Below, one piece after another: positions 6,433-11,446 of a stretch of DNA of 11,446 nt (positions within the stretch are counted from its first letter, which is position 1; the number at the start of each line of letters is the position of its first letter). Made by a program: the position numbers and the translations under genes. The stretch lies in assembly GCA_017458545.1 (NCBI GenBank), contig JAFTBA010000290.1, positions 1-11,446 on the forward strand. Reading direction: 5' to 3'. This DNA comes from Synergistaceae bacterium (lineage in GTDB: Bacteria; Synergistota; Synergistia; Synergistales; Aminobacteriaceae). The notes under the pieces were generated by a model. It was not told where the DNA came from, ran no database searches, and was given only the letters and a program-made list of their open reading frames with translations.

Positions 6433-7035
6433 TTAATATTCCCTGCTGTTGTTCCTGCGCCTGGTAGGACGGCCTGAACGCGCTGAATTTCTCGTGTTCA
6501 GATCAGTTATTTTCGCTTCGCTGGTCTTCAGGAACGATGCCATCTTCTTCTCGAAAGTGTCTGCCTCTTCGGGATTAGACTCGCGGTATTCCTTCTGAAC
6601 ATCACGCTCGCGCTCACGATCACGCTCACGAAATTCCCCCGTTCCCCTCAAATTCCTTGAAGGACTCCTGAAATCTCTCGGAGGTCTCCCGTTTGTATCC
6701 TGAGTCTGCTGATTCTGTTGATAATTCTGCTGATTCTGAACGATCCTGCGCGGCGGCCTCACGGGCTGGGCAGGAGGTTCCTGCGTCTGTTTCAGCGATA
6801 AGTCTATACGGCCTTTGTCATCTATCCTGATGACTTTCGCTTGTGTCTTATCTCCTGTTTTCAGCACTGCGTTAATATCCTTCACGAATGAATACGACAG
6901 CTCCGAAATGTGTATCATTCCTTTTCGGCCCGTCTTTGTGATTCTCACAAATGCTCCGTAAGGCATTATCTGTTCTACGGTGCACTCAACGATTTCTCCG
7001 ACTTCGACTCCGACTGACTCGGCCATCTGAAACAC
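6433..7035 (-). CDS. S1-domain RNA-binding protein with disordered basic tail
   Basis: Residues 11-82 form one S1 (OB-fold) RNA-binding domain: VGEIVECTVEQIMPYGAFVR, then KGMIHISELS, then a GDKTQAKVIRIDDKGRIDLS strand set. From residue 83 the protein is low-complexity: PPAQPVRPPRR, a Gln/Asn-rich run (100-112), then RERDRERERD (136-145) and an Arg/Asn-rich end (RSGRPTRRRNNSREY). The layout resembles YabR-type and polynucleotide-phosphorylase-tail S1 proteins, and it probably binds RNA or ribosomes in the cytoplasm. Start choice: an AGGGGAG site (complement of 7039-7045) is 3 bases from GTG 7035 and 12 from ATG 7026. Either is possible, and I keep the longer form. It lies 23 bases behind the preceding gene in the same orientation. 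Confidence 0.88.
   Translation of the reverse strand: MFQMAESVGVEVGEIVECTVEQIMPYGAFVRITKTGRKGMIHISELSYSFVKDINAVLKTGDKTQAKVIRIDDKGRIDLSLKQTQEPPAQPVRPPRRIVQNQQNYQQNQQTQDTNGRPPRDFRSPSRNLRGTGEFRERDRERERDVQKEYRESNPEEADTFEKKMASFLKTSEAKITDLNTRNSARSGRPTRRRNNSREY
6605..6628 (-). repeat. Four tandem 6-base units in the S1 gene tail
   Basis: CGCTCG, CGCTCA, CGATCA and CGCTCA follow one another and encode the alternating Arg-Glu/Asp stretch. Such short in-frame tandem units can gain or lose copies by slippage without breaking the frame. Confidence 0.6.
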
Positions 7036-7058
7036 TTACTCCCCTAAATTAAAATTTT

Positions 7059-7652
7059 TCACACCCAACGCCATTCAGGTTTTCCGCCAAGCTCTAACCT
7101 GCGAATTAAATATACGTTCTTCGCCTTGAGCTGACGGCTTCCGGCTTTGTACCAGACAAGCAGTGTACCGCGCTGTTTGTTCAGCACTAATTTTAACACG
7201 GCACCTTCAACTATTGGCCCGTAACATGCAAGGATTACTTCGTTCTTCAGCGAATCGGGGCGTTTCTTTATGGTCTTGAGAATGTTATCGCGTTCCTGCG
7301 GAAGTGCCTGAGCCTGTTTAAGCATACTGTTTGAAGTTTCTGGTTTCTTCGTGAAATTGTATGTCTGAACTTTAACGTCCTCTTTCACATAATGCCTGAA
7401 ACGCGTGTTAATTGCAGCTGCGTTTTTCCATTGAAGTTTCATTCTTACGGCAGGTGCTTTCATTTTTGTCTGAAGCTCTGTGAAATCACGGGGTCTTGAG
7501 GAGTTCACGGTTATTGACGGAATGATTCTGTGAGCTTTAGGACGTGTTATGCCCTTCTTAGTTTCGGGAGGCTCTACGCTGAAATCATCTATCCTGTAAA
7601 CTTTCACCCTCCTGCGCATAACGGCACGCGCAAAAAAATCACGTATACCCAT
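7059..7652 (-). CDS. Basic protein of unknown function
   Basis: I do not recognise this 197-residue protein. It is strongly basic throughout (for example VMRRRVKVYR at 11-20 and IKKRPDSLK at 128-136). It has no membrane segment or signal peptide. The first 130 residues look extended or poorly ordered. Residues 137-197 look like a compact beta-rich unit (NEVILACYGPIVEGAVLKLV, then GTLLVWYKAGSRQ, then NVYLIRRLELGG), ending in Trp-rich PEWRWV. The charge and the neighbouring S1 gene suggest binding to nucleic acid or ribosomes, but this is inference only. The ATG lies 2 bases after the stop of the gene before it, with AGGTG 5 bases upstream, so the two are probably translationally coupled. Confidence 0.72.
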   Translation of the reverse strand: MGIRDFFARAVMRRRVKVYRIDDFSVEPPETKKGITRPKAHRIIPSITVNSSRPRDFTELQTKMKAPAVRMKLQWKNAAAINTRFRHYVKEDVKVQTYNFTKKPETSNSMLKQAQALPQERDNILKTIKKRPDSLKNEVILACYGPIVEGAVLKLVLNKQRGTLLVWYKAGSRQLKAKNVYLIRRLELGGKPEWRWV

Positions 7653-7654
7653 GT

Positions 7655-8212
7655 TTACACCTGACGCATTCCGGTAGCAAGAAAGTTAATAGCCTTAGCG
7701 AGTCTGGTGAACGGTTCTAGTACATTCATCGTTGCAGCTGCCTCAGTTAATACTGCTGCTGTCTGCTGAACTTCTTCGGGTCTGACTCCCTGAGGAAACT
7801 GAGCCCTTAACGGGTTGCCGTTAGGTTCTGCCTGAATCAGGAAGACTCCGGGATCGGCAGTAGCCTCAATATGGCCTGCAGCATCAAGAGGAACATGCGG
7901 TGACTCATCGAGCAGTACTGTTTTAATTCTGCTGTTCTCCCTCAAGGGAGTGAGTATGTCAGTATCGTTGCATATCCATAACTGAGGGTCAGTCTCTACG
8001 GCATCGAGAAGACTCTCAAGTATCAGTTTTTCCTTAGCATATTTCCCGAACGACTCGCCGTATAAAATTCTGGCTAACTGATCGGGTCTTAACGGCTCAG
8101 TCCTCACAAAGTCAACGGGAAATCCTTTAGCATCGGTTATGAGTGCTGCACCGCGTATCATTGTCTCAGTTCCGTCTATGATTATGTAGCCCAGTGTATT
8201 ATTTGATGCCAT
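7655..8212 (-). CDS. Protein of unknown function in the aspartate kinase-S1 operon
   Basis: I do not recognise this 185-residue protein. It is acidic to neutral and apparently soluble. It begins with a beta-strand pattern (LGYIIIDGTE, then GAALITDAKGFPVDFVRTEP), followed by a helical LRPDQLARILYGESFGKYAKEKLILESLLDAV (41-72) and PQLWICNDTDILTPL (76-90). A predicted amphipathic helix covers 145-180. Trp79 and Cys81 in LWICND look like a buried core strand rather than a known active site. The ATG has a good RBS (AAAGGAG, complement of 8223-8229) 10 bases away. That RBS sits in the 21 bases after the stop of the second aspartate kinase, and the gene is followed after 2 bases by the basic protein gene. 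Confidence 0.75.
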   Translation of the reverse strand: MASNNTLGYIIIDGTETMIRGAALITDAKGFPVDFVRTEPLRPDQLARILYGESFGKYAKEKLILESLLDAVETDPQLWICNDTDILTPLRENSRIKTVLLDESPHVPLDAAGHIEATADPGVFLIQAEPNGNPLRAQFPQGVRPEEVQQTAAVLTEAAATMNVLEPFTRLAKAINFLATGMRQV

Positions 8213-8233
8213 TCAAAAAAAACTCCTTTATCA

Positions 8234-9556
8234 TCAGTTCAGAATCATCGCTCCGTATACAGCCCTGACGGCAGCTTCGTAATCCTCATCGTAAACTCCG
8301 ATTATTATGTTCAAATCGTCAGAGCCCTGTTCAATCATTTTAACTTTAATACCTGCATCGGCAATAGCATTGAATATCTTAGCGAAGATACCTTTAACAG
8401 TTCCCATACCTTTGCCTACGATGGTTAAGAGCGATAAATTTTTCTCGACCTTTATGTTTTCGGGATGAATAGCGTCCTTTAATGCCTGTAAAATTTCGGC
8501 GCGTTTCAAATCAAACAAAGGGTTCTTCACTACAATAGAGAACCTGTATATTCCTGACATGTAATGTTCACATGATATGTTGCGTTCAGTGAATATCCCG
8601 AAAACTTTTTGACCTATCCCAGTGAGCCTGTTCAGGCCGAACTTCTCGATGTGAATAATCCTGTAATTTCTTTTACCTGCTATACATGCTGCTACACTGC
8701 GGTGTGAGTCGGCAGGCAGTTCAGCTGTTACGTATGTACCTTCGTCATCAACATCGTGAATGTTCCTGACCCTTATGGGGATTCCTATGCCCTGCATAAG
8801 GTATATAACATCCTCATGAAATACATTTACTCCCATGTAATTTAGCTGTTTGAGTTCCTCATATGTTATGTGTCTGATTACTGTGGGATTATCGACTATT
8901 GCGGGGTCTGCAGAATAAATTTTGGTAGTTTCCGACCATTTCTCGCATAATGATGCGTCAACAGCTCTTGCTACTATTGCTGCTGTTATGTCTCCGCCTC
9001 CGCGCGGAAAAAGTTTTATTCCCGTTCCTCCTACAGAACCGTAAAAACCGGGTATAACGGCATGACTAACGTCAGACAAAATTTTTTCTGTTGCAGCAAA
9101 AGTTTTCTCCATATCGAGCGTACCGTCCCTGCCGAAAAATATACAGTCGGCAGCATCAATAAATTTCCAGCCTAAATACTCCGCGAAAATCTTGGCCATT
9201 ATGTACTCGCCGCGGCTGACAACGAAATCATTACCCTTGCCGAAAAAAAGATTTTTCTTCACTGCCGTTATCTCAGCGTCAACATCAAAATTAACGCCTA
9301 TACCCCTGACTATATCGGTGAATCTTAAACGGGCCTGATTTAACATCTCCGAAAAATCCTCGCGGTTCTCGTAACGCGAGTTCAGAATGAAAAGCAAATC
9401 CGTCATCTTAACGTCCTCATTGTTACGGCTGCCGGGTGCTGAAACAATAATATAACGCCGTTTATCATCGGACATTATTACATCGGCGGTTCTCTTAACC
9501 ATGTCTGGTGTTGAGAATGCAACACTCCCGAATTTTGATACAGTAACATCATTCAT
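8234..9556 (-). CDS. Divergent aspartate kinase paralogue (possible regulatory or altered enzyme)
   Basis: This is a 440-residue aspartate kinase homologue: an amino-acid kinase domain to about 285, then two ACT domains (about 298-365 and 374-435) that bind effector amino acids in the family. It aligns without a single gap to the neighbouring kinase (about 195 of 440 identical by hand count). The usual KFGGTS nucleotide/phosphate motif reads KFGSVA at 8-13; Lys8 is kept, while the second Gly, Thr and Ser are lost. RGGSD reads RGGGD (185-189), and SADPR reads SADPA (215-219). SRGEY (114-118) and PGFYGS (169-174) are intact. The ACT half is better conserved than the first 35 residues. It could be a slow or specialised kinase or a non-catalytic regulatory partner. 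ATG 9556 has AAAGGAG 9 bases upstream. It heads a likely operon with the next four genes. Confidence 0.85.
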   Translation of the reverse strand: MNDVTVSKFGSVAFSTPDMVKRTADVIMSDDKRRYIIVSAPGSRNNEDVKMTDLLFILNSRYENREDFSEMLNQARLRFTDIVRGIGVNFDVDAEITAVKKNLFFGKGNDFVVSRGEYIMAKIFAEYLGWKFIDAADCIFFGRDGTLDMEKTFAATEKILSDVSHAVIPGFYGSVGGTGIKLFPRGGGDITAAIVARAVDASLCEKWSETTKIYSADPAIVDNPTVIRHITYEELKQLNYMGVNVFHEDVIYLMQGIGIPIRVRNIHDVDDEGTYVTAELPADSHRSVAACIAGKRNYRIIHIEKFGLNRLTGIGQKVFGIFTERNISCEHYMSGIYRFSIVVKNPLFDLKRAEILQALKDAIHPENIKVEKNLSLLTIVGKGMGTVKGIFAKIFNAIADAGIKVKMIEQGSDDLNIIIGVYDEDYEAAVRAVYGAMILN

Positions 9557-9597
9557 GGCTCATCACTCCTTTATCATGTGGCATTACGTTTGTAATA

Positions 9598-9625
9598 ATT
9601 ATAATATCTGCGTCCAAAAAACCAA
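9598..9625 (-). promoter_or_regulatory. Candidate promoter of the divergent aspartate kinase operon
   Basis: Read leftward, TATAAT (complement of 9598-9603) is preceded after 16 bases by TTGGTT (complement of 9620-9625). The -10 is perfect and the -35 weak. It begins right at the T run of the terminator of the upstream gene, so the operon would have its own transcription start. Confidence 0.4.
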
Positions 9626-9626
9626 C

Positions 9627-9656
9627 AAAAAAACCCCCCTTGTATTTCGGGAGGGC
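9627..9656 (-). terminator. Rho-independent terminator between the two aspartate kinase genes
   Basis: Read leftward, a CCCTCC arm (complement of 9650-9655) pairs with GGGGGG (complement of 9634-9639), with one G-U and a 10-base loop. Seven T follow (complement of 9627-9633). It lies 21 bases past the stop of the upstream kinase. Confidence 0.65.
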
Positions 9657-9677
9657 ATTAATTTTTTCTGTATCTTT

Positions 9678-11000
9678 TTACTGTTCAATCATTGCCCGAT
9701 AGAGTGCTTTAACCGCAGATTCGTAGTCCGACTCGTCAACACCTACGATAATGTTCAGCTCATCAGAACCCTGATCTATCATTCTTACGTTCACTCCTGC
9801 GTCTGCAAGAGAACCGAATATTTTTGCAGCTACACCCTTAACTCTGACCATACCTTCACCGACAACAGCTATTACTGCCAGATTCTTCTCAATCGTAATG
9901 AAGTCGGGAGCAAGTTCGTTCTTAATCTCGCGCAGAATCTCATCGCGTTTAGCGTCAAACATAGAGCTGTTGACAACAACGCTTATAGTGTCAATACCCG
10001 TAGGGCAGTGTTCAAACGGTATACCGTTGCGCGAAAATATATACAGCAGTCTTGCACCGAATCCCGTCTGACCGTTCATCTGCGAACGTTCGACTCTTAT
10101 GCTGGTGAAACCTTTGCGTCCTGCTATGCCTGTTACCGGTGTGCGTTTAACGTCCGAAGGAAGCGACGCGGCAATCAATGTACCGTTATCATCAGGTCTG
10201 TTAGTGTTGCGTATGTTGATGGGAATACCTGCCTTGCGGACGGGGAATACTGCATCCTCGTGGAGAACGCTCGCACCCATGTATGAGAGTTCGCGCAGTT
10301 CAGTGTAAGTTATGTATTCTATCGGACGGGGCGAGTCTACTATACGGGGGTCAGCACTTAACATTCCTGAAACGTCTGTCCAGTTCTCGTAAACGTCAGC
10401 ATTAACCGAACGCGCAACGATTGACCCCGTAACATCAGAACCTCCGCGCGAAAACGTATGAATCTTTCCGTCAGGCATTGACCCGTAGAAACCCGGTATC
10501 ACTGCGTTAGGCAAGTCCCTAAGACGCGCATTAACCGTCATAAAAGTTTTCTCACCGTCAAAAAATCCGTTCTCGTTGAAAAATATTACTTCAGCTGCGT
10601 CAACAAAAGGCCATCCTAAAAACTCAGCGATAATTTTAGAGTTGATATACTCACCGCGACTCGCTAAGTAATCTGCAGGGGGGTAAGTTCTCAGTTCCTG
10701 TTCAATCGCGTCAATCTCTGCTCCTATGTCAAAGCTGATACCCAGTTCAGTGATGATTGAGGCGTAACGTTCCTTAATTTTTGCAAGTACTTCCGAATAG
10801 TCATTGCCTCTTGCAAACTCACTGTAACAGCTGTAGAGCAAATCGGTTACTTTCACGTCATCACTGAATCTTTTTCCCGGTGCTGAAGCAACGAGGTATT
10901 TACGTTCGGGATTGGCCTTAACTATTTCAGCAGCCTTACGTATCTGTGAAGCGTCTGCCAATGATGTTCCGCCGAATTTTACTGTGATTGTCCTGCTCAA
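9678..11000 (-). CDS. Aspartate kinase (monofunctional, two ACT domains)
   Basis: This enzyme phosphorylates aspartate with ATP to give 4-phospho-aspartate, the entry to Lys, Thr and Met synthesis, in the cytoplasm. The signature motifs are canonical: VKFGGTS at 7-13, SAPGKRFSDDVKVTDLL (39-55), SRGEY (114-118), PGFYGS (169-174), SRGGSDVTGSIVARSV (184-199), SADPRIVDSP (215-224), and ELSYMGASVLHED (237-249). The two C-terminal ACT domains (about 298-365 and 374-435) end in MIDQGSDELNIIVGV and are the expected site of feedback control by lysine or threonine; the effector cannot be read directly. Length 440 fits the single-domain class without homoserine dehydrogenase. The start is TTG 11000, with AGGA 9 bases upstream; no ATG lies between it and the first motif. 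It follows the amidohydrolase gene by 23 bases and probably shares its transcript. Confidence 0.93.
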   Translation of the reverse strand: MSRTITVKFGGTSLADASQIRKAAEIVKANPERKYLVASAPGKRFSDDVKVTDLLYSCYSEFARGNDYSEVLAKIKERYASIITELGISFDIGAEIDAIEQELRTYPPADYLASRGEYINSKIIAEFLGWPFVDAAEVIFFNENGFFDGEKTFMTVNARLRDLPNAVIPGFYGSMPDGKIHTFSRGGSDVTGSIVARSVNADVYENWTDVSGMLSADPRIVDSPRPIEYITYTELRELSYMGASVLHEDAVFPVRKAGIPINIRNTNRPDDNGTLIAASLPSDVKRTPVTGIAGRKGFTSIRVERSQMNGQTGFGARLLYIFSRNGIPFEHCPTGIDTISVVVNSSMFDAKRDEILREIKNELAPDFITIEKNLAVIAVVGEGMVRVKGVAAKIFGSLADAGVNVRMIDQGSDELNIIVGVDESDYESAVKALYRAMIEQ

Positions 11001-11023
11001 TTTATATCGTCCTGTCTCCTGTC

Positions 11024-11446
11024 CTAATTTTTGTTAAATGAATATGCCAATGATGAGTGCATTGCCGCTGCCGTAATAATTGCGTCAGGGTCAGGCAAAA
11101 ATTTATCGCTGTGCAAAGGATATTCACAGCCTGCACCTATGTGGTAGAAGCACCCTGTCTTAGCTATTATGAAACTACCGAAGTCCTCACTGATAAACAA
11201 CGGCTTTTCTATTACAGTTACCCTTTCATCGCCGAAAACTTCACGCGCTGTTTTCTCGGCCAACGATGTTAGTCCGTCATTATCGTTGACGACTCCGACA
11301 CATGAGTCGGTGATTTCGCATTCGCATTTAGCTCCGAATTTTTCTGAGACTGCCTGAGATTTTTCGGCCAGTTCCCTGCACATTCTTGCGCGTTCTGCGA
11401 GGCCGTAAGTACGGATTATCCCTTCAAGGTCTGCGCGTCCTGCAAG
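11024..11446 (-). CDS. M20 family amidohydrolase (partial, C-terminal 140 residues)
   Basis: The frame is open to the right edge, so the N-terminal part lies outside. The visible part begins in the dimerisation domain (GRADLEGIIRTYGLAERARM) and returns to the catalytic domain. There it shows the metal/catalytic-region motif ISEDFGSF, then GCFYHIGAG and PLHSDKFLPDPDAI, in which the His of PLHS is a conserved metal ligand. These are hallmarks of the hippurate/N-acyl-amino-acid amidohydrolase group of peptidase family M20, zinc or manganese enzymes that remove acyl groups from amino acids or peptides. Being 23 bases upstream of aspartate kinase makes N-acetyl-diaminopimelate deacetylase (lysine branch) a reasonable but unproven guess; indole-acetyl-amino-acid or peptide hydrolases share the same motifs. 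Confidence 0.88.
   Translation of the reverse strand, partial: LAGRADLEGIIRTYGLAERARMCRELAEKSQAVSEKFGAKCECEITDSCVGVVNDNDGLTSLAEKTAREVFGDERVTVIEKPLFISEDFGSFIIAKTGCFYHIGAGCEYPLHSDKFLPDPDAIITAAAMHSSLAYSFNKN

Noticed and set aside
9501..10286. A 261-codon + strand frame opposite the two aspartate kinases
   Set aside because: It is Cys/Tyr/Arg-rich, crosses the terminator between the kinases and runs antisense to conserved kinase sequence.

Overview
The window looks like chromosomal DNA from an anaerobic, Gram-negative-type bacterium, most plausibly a member of the Synergistota. That placement is an inference. It rests on a Na+-pumping decarboxylase beta subunit, a DUF501 gene directly behind an S1-domain gene, a Ca2+ P-type ATPase of PMCA type, and several long proteins I do not recognise. 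Genes are densely packed and carry clear Shine-Dalgarno sites. ATG, GTG and TTG starts all appear to be used. No tRNA, rRNA, CRISPR array, insertion sequence or phage gene was seen.

Layout. Positions 2-1021 (+) hold the C-terminal part of a Ca2+-transporting P-type ATPase. It is interrupted by an in-frame TAG, with a nearby Gly-to-Val change in its hinge motif. A bidirectional terminator separates it from two leftward genes: a secreted alpha/beta hydrolase (1081-2025) and a decarboxylase beta subunit (2146-3318), each with its own promoter-like sequence. A divergent 228-base control region follows. It contains a good leftward promoter flanked by two copies of GTTACCGT. Rightward from it run a 469-residue protein of unknown function (3547-4956) and metA (4963-5904). 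The metA 3' end overlaps a convergent DUF501 gene.

From 11446 down to 5804 every gene points left. The order of transcription is: an M20 amidohydrolase (partial), a canonical aspartate kinase, a terminator, a second and divergent aspartate kinase, two unknown proteins, an S1-domain RNA-binding protein, and DUF501. The last five genes are spaced 2 to 23 bases apart and look like one operon.

Functional picture. Aspartate kinase starts the aspartate family pathway (Lys, Thr, Met), and MetA acylates homoserine for methionine. Glu at MetA position 111 predicts acetyl-CoA rather than succinyl-CoA as donor. The M20 enzyme could belong to the lysine branch (acetyl-diaminopimelate deacetylation), but its family is broad.

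The most interesting points are the second aspartate kinase, which aligns without gaps to the first but has lost the KFGGTS signature; the damaged Ca2+ ATPase; a terminator-like hairpin inside the start of the DUF501 reading frame; and the paired octamers around the decarboxylase promoter.
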